A stretch of DNA of 24,651 nt, from contig CAKMKB010000164.1 in NCBI GenBank assembly GCA_927435965.1, positions 1 through 24,651 of the forward strand. Reading direction: 5' to 3'. The DNA comes from 38-11 sp927435965 (GTDB taxonomy: Bacteria; Bacillota; Clostridia; Tissierellales; Dethiosulfatibacteraceae). Positions 7,675 through 16,252 of the stretch are shown piece by piece. Within the stretch, counting starts at the first letter, position 1; every line of letters begins with the position of its first letter. A program made the translations under genes and the position numbers. The notes beneath the pieces were generated by a model that did no database searches, was not told where the DNA came from, and worked only from the letters and a program-made list of their open reading frames with translations.

Positions 7675-8709
7675 TTAGTATATATACATCGCATCACCGA
7701 AACTGAAGAAACGGTATCTATTCTCTATTGCTTCTTTGTAAGAATCTAAAATCAGCTCTCTGTCTGAAAAAGCGCTGACTAGCATCAGTAATGTAGATTC
7801 AGGTAAATGAAAATTGGTGATCAGTCCATCGATTACTTGGAACTCGTAACCGGGGTAAATGAAAATGTCGGTCCATCCGCTGTCTTCAACAACATGACCG
7901 TGCTTTTTGTAGATGGATTCCAGTGTTCTGGTTGATGTCGTTCCAACTGATATGACTTTACCGTTGTTTTGTCGCACATGGTTGATGAGATCGGCATTTT
8001 CTTTAGTTAGCTCATAGTATTCTGAATGCATGATGTGGTCATCTATTTTGTCAACCTTTACAGGACGGAATGTGCCTAACCCGACATGCAGTGTCAAAAA
8101 AGCGATGTTTATACCTTTATCCTTAATTGATTTGAGCAACTCAGGCGTGAAGTGTAGTCCCGCTGTTGGCGCTGCCGCTGATCCGTTTTGCCTTGCATAG
8201 ACGGTTTGATATCGTTCTTTTTCCTGCAGCTTTTCCTTTATGTATGGTGGCAAAGGCATCTCGCCCAATTCATCTAGAATGGTCTCAAATAAGCCTTCAT
8301 AGGTGAACTCGAGAACCTTCAAGCCATCTTCCAGGTCTTCTCTCACCACTGCTTTAAGAATATCACCAAAATCTATCACTGTACCGATTTTAGCTCTTTT
8401 TCCTGGTTTTACCAAGCATTCCCATCTATTGATAGAAATTCTTTTCAATAGCAACAGCTCTATGACTGCACCTGTTTTTTTCTTACCGAACAGTCTTGCA
8501 GGTATGACTCTGGTATCGTTCAGGACCAGGCAATCTCCCGCTTCAATATGGTTTAATATATTATAGAAATATTCATGTGTAATGGATCTTTTTTCTTTGT
8601 TTAGTACCATTAGTCGAGATTTTTCGCGGTCCTTGATTGGCTTTTGTGCTATCAGTTCCTCCGGCAGAAAAAAATCGAAATCTTTAGTTGTCAGTTGGTT
8701 TTTATTCAC
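7675..8709 (-). CDS. queA: S-adenosylmethionine:tRNA ribosyltransferase-isomerase (QueA)
   Basis: QueA transfers and rearranges the ribosyl part of S-adenosylmethionine onto preQ1 in tRNA, giving epoxyqueuosine. The 344-residue product begins with the family pattern FDFFLPEELIAQKP and has SRLMVLNKE, LNDTRVIPARLFGKK, SAAAPTAGLHFT (conserved core) and GLGTFRPV. The ATG overlaps the stop of the upstream SpoIID-like gene by four bases (ATGA), and tgt follows nine bases after its stop. Its job is clear from the motifs and the tgt neighbour. No epoxyqueuosine reductase gene is visible in the window. Confidence 0.97.
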   Translation of the reverse strand: MNKNQLTTKDFDFFLPEELIAQKPIKDREKSRLMVLNKEKRSITHEYFYNILNHIEAGDCLVLNDTRVIPARLFGKKKTGAVIELLLLKRISINRWECLVKPGKRAKIGTVIDFGDILKAVVREDLEDGLKVLEFTYEGLFETILDELGEMPLPPYIKEKLQEKERYQTVYARQNGSAAAPTAGLHFTPELLKSIKDKGINIAFLTLHVGLGTFRPVKVDKIDDHIMHSEYYELTKENADLINHVRQNNGKVISVGTTSTRTLESIYKKHGHVVEDSGWTDIFIYPGYEFQVIDGLITNFHLPESTLLMLVSAFSDRELILDSYKEAIENRYRFFSFGDAMYIY

Positions 8710-10304
8710 TTTACTTCTACTCCTGTATAATAATGTTTAATAATGTCGATATAGCTAAATCCTGCCTCAGCCATGCCTCTTGCACCATACTGGCTCATTC
8801 CTAAACTATGGCCAAATCCCTTTCCAACTACCAGATAAGCATCAGCAGATGTTGGAATTGAGTATCTTCCTGTAGAGGTGAGAATTTCGCTGCTTGATTT
8901 ATAGAGTATGGTATTGCTCTGTTTAGCGCGCATGACTGTCATTCCGCCAAGGCTAGAGCTTTTTAATCCATCAGCGGTCAGGACTTGAGTCTGGTTGTTG
9001 CCTTCAAAGGTATACCATGTGCTTCTCAGCTTACTGTATCCGATTACAGTCCTTGTCTCTTCTTTTTCAAGAATGATTTCTCCAACGTCTGTTAGTATTG
9101 ATAATTCAAGCACCCTATTAAATTCTGAAATGCTCTTCACGTAAATATCATAAATATTGCGCACATTATAGCCACTTTCATTTAACGAGTCTATTAATTC
9201 CTGTTCAGTCAATGTGATATTCCAGTCCGTGTATGGTGATATATTAGAGTAGGGGTCATCCACGCCTCTTATGTATGGTAAAGCATATCGCCAGACATTC
9301 TCTGAGTTATCCGTTGAACCACCTGATGTGGAGTGGTAAAACGCAGAAATGACGCTGTTATTGTAATAGATCAGCTGACCTCTGGTTTCTTCCACTGCCC
9401 TATTCGTCGACTCTCTTTCGCCTGAAATCCCGCTATGGACTTGACTGTTTTGGTTGTCCACCACGTCATATGGGGATCTGTAACTGCTGTCTATATAGGA
9501 AATTGCGTAGGATCTTGCGGCTATAGCTTGTACCTTTAGCGCCTCCAAATGCCATGATGCAGGCATTTCACTAGGAACAACACCCTTTAGATAATCCTCT
9601 ACATCTGCCTTGTTTATTGATAATAATCTGTTGCCTTCTATGACATAAAATCCCACAGAACCTCTGTAGGGTTTTCCGTCGATGTTTACATAATTTTTTT
9701 GCGAATCAGAATTGTATGTGAAAAATCGGTAATCGTTTGAAAGACAGACTATGACATTATTGTTTCTATCATACAAGTAGATGTAGTTGTCTAAATCATT
9801 CATACTGGAATTGATATTATGGTCGGACTTCAGTCTGTCACGGGCATTGCGTGCATCAGCCTGGCTCAGGTACTGCCCTGCCCATAGTTGGTAATTGGCT
9901 CCGTCAGTATAGATATAGGCTTTAATGTTGTATTGGTTGTTCAGCTCGTTTCTTATTCTTAAAATCTCATCATGTTGGCTAGCGCTGTAATCTGTCAATT
10001 TCAGCGAATACGGTCCAACATCCGTTGAAAGCTGTGATGAGTCGTAAAACCTATAATTCTCGTAGCTACTATAGAACCCGTTAATGCGGACATAAGCAAA
10101 ATTTGATGCCAGTGAAAACAGCTTTTGATCCTCGCCTTGATTATAGTAGTACATGTCTATTTCTTCATCTGCCGATATGGTGAAGTATTCATTTTCTTGT
10201 CTCGGAGATCTTACACGCACCCTGATTTCGTCAGCAGATGCTGTAAAGGTAAACAGAGTCAGTATGGTTAATGTCAGTAGGATGGTTTTTATAGTTTTAT
10301 TCAT
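8706..10304 (-). CDS. SpoIID/LytB-domain cell-wall protein with signal peptide
   Basis: This is a secreted or membrane-anchored protein related to the sporulation peptidoglycan lytic transglycosylase SpoIID. An N-terminal signal peptide (MNKTIKTILL... to about ASA at 24) is followed by a domain of unknown function. A SPOR-like segment lies at about 125-165 (AYIYTDGANYQLWAGQYLSQ), and the SpoIID domain begins near 220. The SpoIID domain has GVVPSEMPASWHLEALKVQA with the likely catalytic Glu246, then FYHSTSGGSTDNSENVW and GKGFGHSLGMSQYGARGMAE at the C terminus. An in-frame ATG exists at 10322, but it has no ribosome binding site. The ATG at 10304 follows GAGG by nine bases and opens a clean signal peptide, so I use it (532 residues). 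It lies between ruvB and queA in an operon. It may be a vegetative relative rather than SpoIID itself, which usually lies near spoIIID or the atp genes. Confidence 0.85.
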   Translation of the reverse strand: MNKTIKTILLTLTILTLFTFTASADEIRVRVRSPRQENEYFTISADEEIDMYYYNQGEDQKLFSLASNFAYVRINGFYSSYENYRFYDSSQLSTDVGPYSLKLTDYSASQHDEILRIRNELNNQYNIKAYIYTDGANYQLWAGQYLSQADARNARDRLKSDHNINSSMNDLDNYIYLYDRNNNVIVCLSNDYRFFTYNSDSQKNYVNIDGKPYRGSVGFYVIEGNRLLSINKADVEDYLKGVVPSEMPASWHLEALKVQAIAARSYAISYIDSSYRSPYDVVDNQNSQVHSGISGERESTNRAVEETRGQLIYYNNSVISAFYHSTSGGSTDNSENVWRYALPYIRGVDDPYSNISPYTDWNITLTEQELIDSLNESGYNVRNIYDIYVKSISEFNRVLELSILTDVGEIILEKEETRTVIGYSKLRSTWYTFEGNNQTQVLTADGLKSSSLGGMTVMRAKQSNTILYKSSSEILTSTGRYSIPTSADAYLVVGKGFGHSLGMSQYGARGMAEAGFSYIDIIKHYYTGVEVK

Positions 10305-10308
10305 AACA

Positions 10309-11346
10309 TTATTCCTCACCATTGAATGATATTTGTTTGCTATTGTTATATGCCAGATTAAAGTATCGATAAGCCTTTTCGGTTGCTACTCTTCCTCTTG
10401 GGGTCCTGCTCAGAAATCCTTTTTGCATTAGATATGGCTCGCAAACGTCCTCTATAGTGATGCTTTCCTCGCCTATGGATGCTGCCAATGTGTCTACTCC
10501 CACAGGCCCTCCGTTGTAGAAGTCGATGATAGTTTTCAACAGTTTCCTGTCTACCTGATCCAGTCCGTTTTGATCTATTTCAAGCATTTCGAGGGCGTTA
10601 TGGGCTACAGCACTGTCTATAATGCCATCAGCCTTCACCAGAGCATAATCACGAACTCTTTTCAGTATCCTGTTGGCTATCCTTGGTGTTCCCCTGGATC
10701 GCTTGGATATCTCTTCTGCTCCCTCTTGATTGATTTTTATTTTTAGTATATCGGCTGATCTTTTAATGATGTCGATCAGCTGCTCTTCTGAATAATAATC
10801 GAGCTTGCAGACCACGCCAAATCGGTCTCTTAGTGGAGAGGTTAAGGAACCTGCTCTTGTGGTAGCTCCGATCAGTGTAAACTTTGACAATTCAAGTCTG
10901 ATGGATCTGGCAGATGGGCCCTTGCCTATTATAATATCTAAGGCATAATCTTCCATTGCAGGATATAGTATCTCCTCCACACTTCTGTTTAGGCGATGAA
11001 TCTCATCGATGAATAAAACATCATTGGGATTGAGATTGGTCAAAATCGCAGCAAGATCTCCCGGCCTTTCAATGGCAGGACCGGATGTGATTCGAATATT
11101 GACGTTCATTTCATGAGAAATGATTGTAGATAAGGTGGTTTTTCCCAAGCCTGGAGGGCCATACAAAAGAACGTGATCCAAAGGCTCATCCCTCATTTTA
11201 GCAGCCTGAATAAAGATATTTAGTTGCTCTTTGACCCTTTCCTGTCCGATATACTGGCTCAGTGTTTCAGGTCTAAGTGTTTTTTCGACTTCCTCTTCAC
11301 CCTTCAGGATGCTGGATTTTATTATCTCGTTTTCTCTATCTATCAT
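10309..11346 (-). CDS. ruvB: Holliday junction branch-migration helicase RuvB
   Basis: RuvB is the AAA+ motor that drives branch migration of Holliday junctions with RuvA. The 345-residue product has the Walker A motif GPPGLGKTT (63-71), Walker B FIDEIH (112-117), the sensor region IGATTRAGSLTSPLRDRFG and the C-terminal winged-helix stretch with GFLSRTPRGRVAT. The ATG follows AGGGTG after an eight-base gap from ruvA. The three ruv genes are consecutive (ruvC, ruvA, ruvB in transcription order), so the whole resolvasome is made from one transcript. Confidence 0.98.
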   Translation of the reverse strand: MIDRENEIIKSSILKGEEEVEKTLRPETLSQYIGQERVKEQLNIFIQAAKMRDEPLDHVLLYGPPGLGKTTLSTIISHEMNVNIRITSGPAIERPGDLAAILTNLNPNDVLFIDEIHRLNRSVEEILYPAMEDYALDIIIGKGPSARSIRLELSKFTLIGATTRAGSLTSPLRDRFGVVCKLDYYSEEQLIDIIKRSADILKIKINQEGAEEISKRSRGTPRIANRILKRVRDYALVKADGIIDSAVAHNALEMLEIDQNGLDQVDRKLLKTIIDFYNGGPVGVDTLAASIGEESITIEDVCEPYLMQKGFLSRTPRGRVATEKAYRYFNLAYNNSKQISFNGEE

Positions 11347-11354
11347 AATTCACC

Positions 11355-11942
11355 CTAGTTCCCAATTTTTTTCAGAGCCAGCTTGATAATTTCATCCTCT
11401 GTCTTATTAGTCTTGTCTATATTTTTCAAAACATTCCTAGCTTCACCCAATGTAAAACCAAGTGATACCATAGCATCTGTGACTGTATCATAGCTGGTGA
11501 CAGCGTCTGTTAGACCGTTGTCCATGGTGATACCGGCAAATTCGTCTTTAATCTTATCTTTCAGCTCCAATATTATCTTCTCAGCAGTTCTTTTCCCGAT
11601 GCCTGATGCCTTGGAGATAAATTTATGGTCACCGGTGAAAATTGAATACTTAAGCGTGCTTACATCTGCCAGGGACAGAATTGATAAGGCGGCTTTGGGT
11701 CCGACACCACTTATCCTGATCAGTATCTCGAAAAGCCCCAACTCTTCAGGTGAGCCAAATCCATAAAGGCTGAGGATATCCTCTCTTACATAAAGGTAGG
11801 TATAGATTGTTACCTCATCATTGATGGTGCAATCCTTAAGTGTATTGGCGGAAGTGTTGACGCTGTAGCCGATGTTGTTATTGTCCACAATAAGGTGGTT
11901 CTCCCTGATGGCTTTGACGATTCCTTTGATATAACTGTACAT
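11355..11942 (-). CDS. ruvA: Holliday junction binding protein RuvA
   Basis: RuvA tetramers hold the four-way junction and load RuvB. The 195 residues comprise an N-terminal OB fold (YSYIKGIVKAI...), a central pair of helix-hairpin-helix motifs (RISGVGPKAALSIL near 80 and KASGIGKRTAEKIILELKDK near 110-130) and a C-terminal RuvB-binding domain. The ATG lies 4 bp after AGGAGG. It is separated from ruvC by eight bases and from ruvB by eight bases. Confidence 0.97.
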   Translation of the reverse strand: MYSYIKGIVKAIRENHLIVDNNNIGYSVNTSANTLKDCTINDEVTIYTYLYVREDILSLYGFGSPEELGLFEILIRISGVGPKAALSILSLADVSTLKYSIFTGDHKFISKASGIGKRTAEKIILELKDKIKDEFAGITMDNGLTDAVTSYDTVTDAMVSLGFTLGEARNVLKNIDKTNKTEDEIIKLALKKIGN

Positions 11943-11950
11943 GTAGCCTC

Positions 11951-12442
11951 CTAAAGCCTAAATGATTCTTTGAATTTCGACGAATGAGCATGGCATATCG
12001 CCACAGCCAGGGCATCAGCCGCATCATCCGGTTTTGGAATCTTTTCAAGATTAAGGATTACCTTAACCATTTCCTGCATCTGCTTTTTATCTGCTCTTCC
12101 ATAACCGACAATGCCTTGTTTGACCTGAAGCGGTGTATATTCAAATATCTCCAACTGCTGGTTGACAGCCGCGAGGATGTGGATCCCTCTTGCCTGACCT
12201 ACCGTAATAATTGTTTTGCTGTTGGTATTGAAGAAAAGCTCTTCGATTGCTACTGCATCCGGTTTGTGCATTGCGAATATTTCCATATAGGAATCATATA
12301 AAATCTTCAGCCTGTTGGGCATGTGCATCTGACTAGGTGTTCTCACAACACCGTAATCGATTGTCTTGAAGCTGTTTCCAACATAGTCTATAACACCAAA
12401 TCCCGATATAGCATAGCCCGGATCTATTCCGATTATTCTCAT
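11951..12442 (-). CDS. ruvC: Holliday junction endonuclease RuvC
   Basis: RuvC cuts Holliday junctions symmetrically. In the 163-residue product the four acidic catalytic residues are in place: Asp7 in GIDPG, Glu67 or Glu68 in AIEELFF, and Asp140 and Asp143 in KPDDAADALAVAICH. KQGIVGYGRADKKQM is also conserved. A predicted promoter lies just upstream (12477-12505), so ruvC may start a sub-operon with ruvA, ruvB and the following genes. The gap to psuG is 42 bases, the longest within this cluster. Confidence 0.97.
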   Translation of the reverse strand: MRIIGIDPGYAISGFGVIDYVGNSFKTIDYGVVRTPSQMHMPNRLKILYDSYMEIFAMHKPDAVAIEELFFNTNSKTIITVGQARGIHILAAVNQQLEIFEYTPLQVKQGIVGYGRADKKQMQEMVKVILNLEKIPKPDDAADALAVAICHAHSSKFKESFRL

Positions 12443-12476
12443 AATTACCCCTTGTAATACTGGACACTTTAGGTTA

Positions 12477-12505
12477 AGTATATTCTAAATCGAGCCTTTA
12501 ATCAA
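12477..12505 (-). promoter_or_regulatory. Predicted internal promoter upstream of ruvC
   Basis: On the minus strand TTGATT (12500-12505) and TATACT (12477-12482) have a 17-bp spacer. The -35 box lies in the end of psuG. No LexA-type SOS box (GAACNNNNGTTC in Firmicutes) was seen in the short interval. The call rests on box match and spacing only. Confidence 0.5.
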
Positions 12506-13420
12506 TCTGTTATAATCTCGTGCAATCTGAGCACCTATCCTTGCATTGTTGTAAACCAGTTCTATATTCGCCAATAGGCTTCTGTTGCCGGTGATTGATT
12601 TGATTTTGCCAAGCAGATAAGGTGTTGTTTCTTTTCCCTTTATGCTCAATTTGTCAGCCTCTATGAGAGCGGATTTTATGGCTTCGTTTATATAATCCGA
12701 ATCGATTTCATGTTCCTTTGGAATCGGATTTGCAATCACTATGCCTCCATCGAGTCCCAGATTCCATTTGGCAATCATTGCCTTTGCAATCTCTTCGGTG
12801 GAATCCATCTCATAATCGCATCTAAAACCGCTATCAATATTATAGAATGCAGGAAATCTGATTGTCTTGTAACCTAGCACCGGTACCCCCAACGTTTCAA
12901 GCTTTTCCAGCGTCAGACCGATATCCAGTATTGATTTGGCTCCTGCGCATACCACAGCGACATTGGTTTGTGCTAGCTCTGTCAAATCGGCTGATACATC
13001 CAATGTGTCAGCGCCACCCCTGTGAACACCACCAATTCCTCCGGTGACAAATACCTTTATACCAGCTAGGTTGGCGCAGATCATAGTTGCTGATACAGTA
13101 GTAGCTGCGTCATAACCCTTTGTTAGTATGACTGGTAGATCCCGCCTGCTGGCTTTCAGAACATTCTTACTCTTTCCCAGGTATTCGATTTCTTCTCTGT
13201 CAAGCCCAACAATTATCTTACCGTCTATGATTCCAATAGTTGCCGGCACGACGTCATAGGATTCTATAATCCTTTCAACCTCCAATGCCGTCTCAATATT
13301 ATCCGGATAGGGCATACCATGGGCTATGATGGTTGACTCGAGGGCAACGATAGACTGGTTGTTATCCAACGCATCCTGTACCTTTTTACTTATTTTTAAG
13401 TATTTATTATATTTATTCAT
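12485..13420 (-). CDS. psuG: Pseudouridine-5'-phosphate glycosidase (PsuG)
   Basis: PsuG reversibly splits the C-C bond of pseudouridine 5'-phosphate to uracil and ribose 5-phosphate, so it breaks down pseudouridine from RNA turnover. The 311-residue product matches family length. VALESTIIAHGMPYP (25-39) holds the catalytic glutamate (Glu28). Lys89 in VLKASRRDLP and Lys162 in VCAGAKSILDIGLTLE match the positions of the substrate-binding and Schiff-base lysines in the E. coli enzyme. TGGIGGVHRG is also conserved. The ATG follows GAGG after a ten-base gap from yebC. Its usual partner, pseudouridine kinase PsuK, is not next to it, so the kinase must lie elsewhere or another salvage route feeds it. 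Its place between yebC and ruvC looks like an insertion into a conserved gene order. Confidence 0.95.
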   Translation of the reverse strand: MNKYNKYLKISKKVQDALDNNQSIVALESTIIAHGMPYPDNIETALEVERIIESYDVVPATIGIIDGKIIVGLDREEIEYLGKSKNVLKASRRDLPVILTKGYDAATTVSATMICANLAGIKVFVTGGIGGVHRGGADTLDVSADLTELAQTNVAVVCAGAKSILDIGLTLEKLETLGVPVLGYKTIRFPAFYNIDSGFRCDYEMDSTEEIAKAMIAKWNLGLDGGIVIANPIPKEHEIDSDYINEAIKSALIEADKLSIKGKETTPYLLGKIKSITGNRSLLANIELVYNNARIGAQIARDYNRLIKGSI

Positions 13421-13430
13421 TTGTTTAACC

Positions 13431-14171
13431 TCACAGTTCTACATTTTCCGGTAGATTACAGTTATGGAAAATCTCCTGAACGTCATCGTTGTCTTCCAAC
13501 GCATCTATAAGCTTTAGAATTTTCTTTGCAACGGGTTCCTCGGTTATTTCGACTTCAACCTGCGGTATCATGCTGATTTCAGATCCTAAGACAGTGTATT
13601 TCTCCTTAACAGCTTTAAGCACCTCGAGGTGATTTTCCGGTGAGGTAATTACCTCATATATTTCGTCACTCACCTTTAGGTCCTCCGCACCAGTTTCTAG
13701 AACGTACATGGTCAGCTCATCCTCATCAGCTACCTCTGTTTTTTCGATTGCTATAATACCCACTCTATCAAAAAGGTAAGATACACAGTTCGAAGAGCCC
13801 AGATTACCATCATATTTTGAGAAATAATGCCTTACATCGGCAGCTGTTCTGTTCTTGTTGTCTGTCAGGCAATTAACAATAAAGGCTGTACCATGAGGCC
13901 CATAACCCTCGTATGTTATACTCTCAAATCTTTCCATAGCCTCGTTGCTGGAACCTTTTTTTATGGCTCTGTCAATATTGTCATTTGGCATATTCTCAGC
14001 CTTTGCATTATCGATAGCATTGGCAAGCGCTGTGTTGTATGAAGGGTCGGCTCCACCTTCTCTGGCTGCGACGGTAATCGCCCTCGTCAGTTTAGTGAAT
14101 ACCTTGGCTTTTTTGGCGTCTTGTCTGCCTTTTCTATGTTTAGTATTAGCCCATTTTGAATGTCCTGACAT
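13431..14171 (-). CDS. yebC: YebC/TACO1-family probable translation or transcription regulator
   Basis: The 246-residue product opens with MSGHSKWANTKHRKGRQD, the family signature, and has GYGPHGTAFIV and DNKNRTAADVRHYFSK in the middle domain. Family members have been described as DNA-binding regulators and, more recently, as translation factors that help ribosomes through difficult stretches such as proline runs; which role applies here cannot be told from sequence. The ATG follows AGGAGG by seven bases. The yebC-ruvC neighbourhood is common across bacteria, here interrupted by psuG. Confidence 0.95.
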   Translation of the reverse strand: MSGHSKWANTKHRKGRQDAKKAKVFTKLTRAITVAAREGGADPSYNTALANAIDNAKAENMPNDNIDRAIKKGSSNEAMERFESITYEGYGPHGTAFIVNCLTDNKNRTAADVRHYFSKYDGNLGSSNCVSYLFDRVGIIAIEKTEVADEDELTMYVLETGAEDLKVSDEIYEVITSPENHLEVLKAVKEKYTVLGSEISMIPQVEVEITEEPVAKKILKLIDALEDNDDVQEIFHNCNLPENVEL

Positions 14172-14197
14172 TTTGATTCCTCCTGTGTAAACCTATA

Positions 14198-14845
14198 TTA
14201 TAATTCATGAATATTAGATCCGTCTTGCAGATAGTATTGACTATCCATTTCAGTAATAGTTATCTGGTTGGCAGTAATGTTGACGAGACTTTCAATAATC
14301 TCCTCAGATTTGTATTGCTCTACCAGTATATCAAATGCTACCTTTTCATTATAACTTTTGCCGGCTACAAGTATATTCTGTTGGATCAGAGTGTTTTCAA
14401 TCTTTCCAATCAATCCATAATCAAATACCATTTGGATTCTTAGAAATAGTTTCGCTTCGACAATCTTACCTTTTTCAATCGCCTCTCTAGCAGTACCCGA
14501 ATACGCTCTAGCAAGTCCTCCTGTACCCAGCTTAATTCCCCCATAGTAGCGCGTCACTACCACAGCGATATTAGTCAGATCTGAATTCTTGAGATAATTG
14601 ATTATTGGAATCCCTGCAGTACCGTTTGGTTCACCGTCATCTGAATATCTTTGTATCTCGGTCTCCAAACCAATCATATAAGCAAAAACATTATGGGTAG
14701 CATCCTTATGCATGTTTTTAATATCCTGGATAAATCTGTTGGCTTCCTCATCGTTGAAAACGCGGGCACAATGACCTATGAATCGTGATTTGTTGATAAT
14801 GATTTCCGATTGACCATTTTTCAGTATTGTTTTATAGTTTTTCAT
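14198..14845 (-). CDS. YigZ/IMPACT-family protein (UPF0029)
   Basis: The 215-residue product has the N-terminal UPF0029 (IMPACT-like) domain with KSRFIGHCARV, DDGEPNGTAGIPI and VVTRYYGGIKLGTGGLARAY, and a C-terminal ferredoxin-like domain (DUF1949). The cellular function is not settled; eukaryotic IMPACT proteins act on translation control. Start choice: a TTG at 14866 would add seven residues inside hflX, but the ATG at 14845 gives MKNYKTILKNG, the usual beginning. It overlaps the hflX end by 14 bases in another frame. The ribosome binding site (AGAG) is weak, so translation is probably coupled to hflX. Confidence 0.9.
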   Translation of the reverse strand: MKNYKTILKNGQSEIIINKSRFIGHCARVFNDEEANRFIQDIKNMHKDATHNVFAYMIGLETEIQRYSDDGEPNGTAGIPIINYLKNSDLTNIAVVVTRYYGGIKLGTGGLARAYSGTAREAIEKGKIVEAKLFLRIQMVFDYGLIGKIENTLIQQNILVAGKSYNEKVAFDILVEQYKSEEIIESLVNITANQITITEMDSQYYLQDGSNIHEL

Positions 14846-16058
14846 AAACTTTTTCTCTGGTTTCAAACACGACCTTTATACCATCTTCCAGATATTCTCT
14901 CTCAATAATATTGGTGTTGTTTTCCAGAAAACTTAATTTTGCATGGTCTGAATAGTTTAACCCGACAGTATAAGTCTTTGATTCGCCATATAGCAACAGC
15001 AAGACCCTTTCAATAAGCTTGTCCATGTTAAGACCTGTCTTGGCTGATATATATATGCCTTGAGAGTCATCAAAACTGACTTCCATTTTGTCTATTTTAT
15101 TGTAGACCTCAATCACAGGAATATCCGTTGCCTTAATCTCTTTCAGGATTTCGTCAGTAGTGTCTTTCTGTACATTTAGATCATCATTGGTCACATCCAT
15201 GAGATGTATTATTATATCAGAAAAATTGATCTCTTCAAGGGTGCTTTTAAATGATTCAATCAGTTTCGTAGGTAATTTGCTGATAAACCCAACGGTATCG
15301 GTAATAATCGCCTCGTATTTGTCCAGAATCTTGAGCTTGCGATTTTCGGTGGTTAGCGTTGCAAATAGCATGTCATAGACAAAAACTTCTTTGTCTTTTT
15401 CTACGCCGTATAGATTAAGGAGGGTATTGATCAGTGTGGATTTACCGGCATTGGTATATCCTACAACCGCTATAACCGGTACATTGTTCTTTAGCCTGCT
15501 TTTTCGGTTCACTTCTCTGACTGTCTTGGCTTTCTTCAGTTGCTTCTCTATTTCATGGATATTGCTTTCTATATGCCTTCTGTCTGTCTCTAGTTTTTTT
15601 TCACCGGGTCCTCTCGTGCCAATGCCACCACCCAGCTTTGACATCTCAATCCCCTTGCCTTTTAATCTAGGCATGGTGTATTTCAATTGAGCCAGCTCAA
15701 CCTGAAGCTTGCTTTCTTTTGTTTTAGCTCTGAGGGCGAATATGTCCAGTATCAGCATGGTTCTGTCAATGACCCGGACATCCAGCATCTTCTCGAGATT
15801 ATTAATCTGAGAACCGGTTAACTCATCATTGACCACAACCAATGTTGCACCCACCTCTTCGCATAATATTCTGATCTCTTCAACCTTGCCTTTTCCAAGA
15901 TATGTTGAAGCGGTGTAGTTATCCTTCTCCTGCACCACAGAATACTCTACAATGCCTCCTGAGGCTTCTACCAATTGCTTCAACTCTTCCATCTCATAGT
16001 CTATATCAGTTCTCGATTGTTTTATTTTAACGCCTGCAATTACACATTTCTCTATCAA
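14832..16058 (-). CDS. hflX: GTPase HflX
   Basis: HflX is a ribosome-binding GTPase that splits stalled or stressed ribosomes. The 408-residue product has the N-terminal HflX domain with TYLGKGKVEE, the hallmark GGGIGTRGPGE (143-153), then the GTPase motifs GYTNAGKS (200-207), DTVGFI (254-259) and NKID. The start is TTG, preceded by AAAGGAG with six to seven bases between. It is the first gene of the leftward housekeeping cluster, with a predicted promoter in the 190-bp space shared with the divergent PBP gene. Confidence 0.96.
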   Translation of the reverse strand: MIEKCVIAGVKIKQSRTDIDYEMEELKQLVEASGGIVEYSVVQEKDNYTASTYLGKGKVEEIRILCEEVGATLVVVNDELTGSQINNLEKMLDVRVIDRTMLILDIFALRAKTKESKLQVELAQLKYTMPRLKGKGIEMSKLGGGIGTRGPGEKKLETDRRHIESNIHEIEKQLKKAKTVREVNRKSRLKNNVPVIAVVGYTNAGKSTLINTLLNLYGVEKDKEVFVYDMLFATLTTENRKLKILDKYEAIITDTVGFISKLPTKLIESFKSTLEEINFSDIIIHLMDVTNDDLNVQKDTTDEILKEIKATDIPVIEVYNKIDKMEVSFDDSQGIYISAKTGLNMDKLIERVLLLLYGESKTYTVGLNYSDHAKLSFLENNTNIIEREYLEDGIKVVFETREKVYEKL

Positions 16059-16139
16059 GCTAATCTCCTTTGATTGTTATTATTTGCCAAATATGCTATA
16101 ATTCAAAAATCGTATATTCATCCTAAATTGATTCAACTT

Positions 16140-16168
16140 ATGTTATCACACAGTTTTTTTTATGACAA
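16140..16168 (-). promoter_or_regulatory. Predicted promoter of hflX and following genes
   Basis: On the minus strand TTGTCA (16163-16168) and TAACAT (16140-16145) have a 17-bp spacer. It lies about 80 bp before the hflX start in the intergenic region divergent with the PBP gene. The -10 match is moderate. Confidence 0.45.
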
Positions 16169-16210
16169 GAAGCTAATATAAAATTATCTTAATAATTTAT
16201 TAATATAATT

Positions 16211-16220
16211 ATGGTATAAT
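16211..16220 (+). promoter_or_regulatory. Predicted extended -10 promoter of the PBP gene
   Basis: TATAAT at 16215-16220 is preceded by TGG, giving an extended -10 element. No good -35 box is seen at 17 bp; the region is A/T-rich. The gene begins 33 bp further on, after a GGAGG ribosome binding site at about 16241-16245. Confidence 0.6.
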
Positions 16221-16252
16221 GGAGTCTTGAATAATAGCTTTGGAGGTTATTA

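Noticed and set aside
12443..12484. SOS (LexA) box upstream of ruvC
   Set aside because: No GAAC-N4-GTTC-type site is present in the interval, so DNA-damage control of ruvCAB is not supported.
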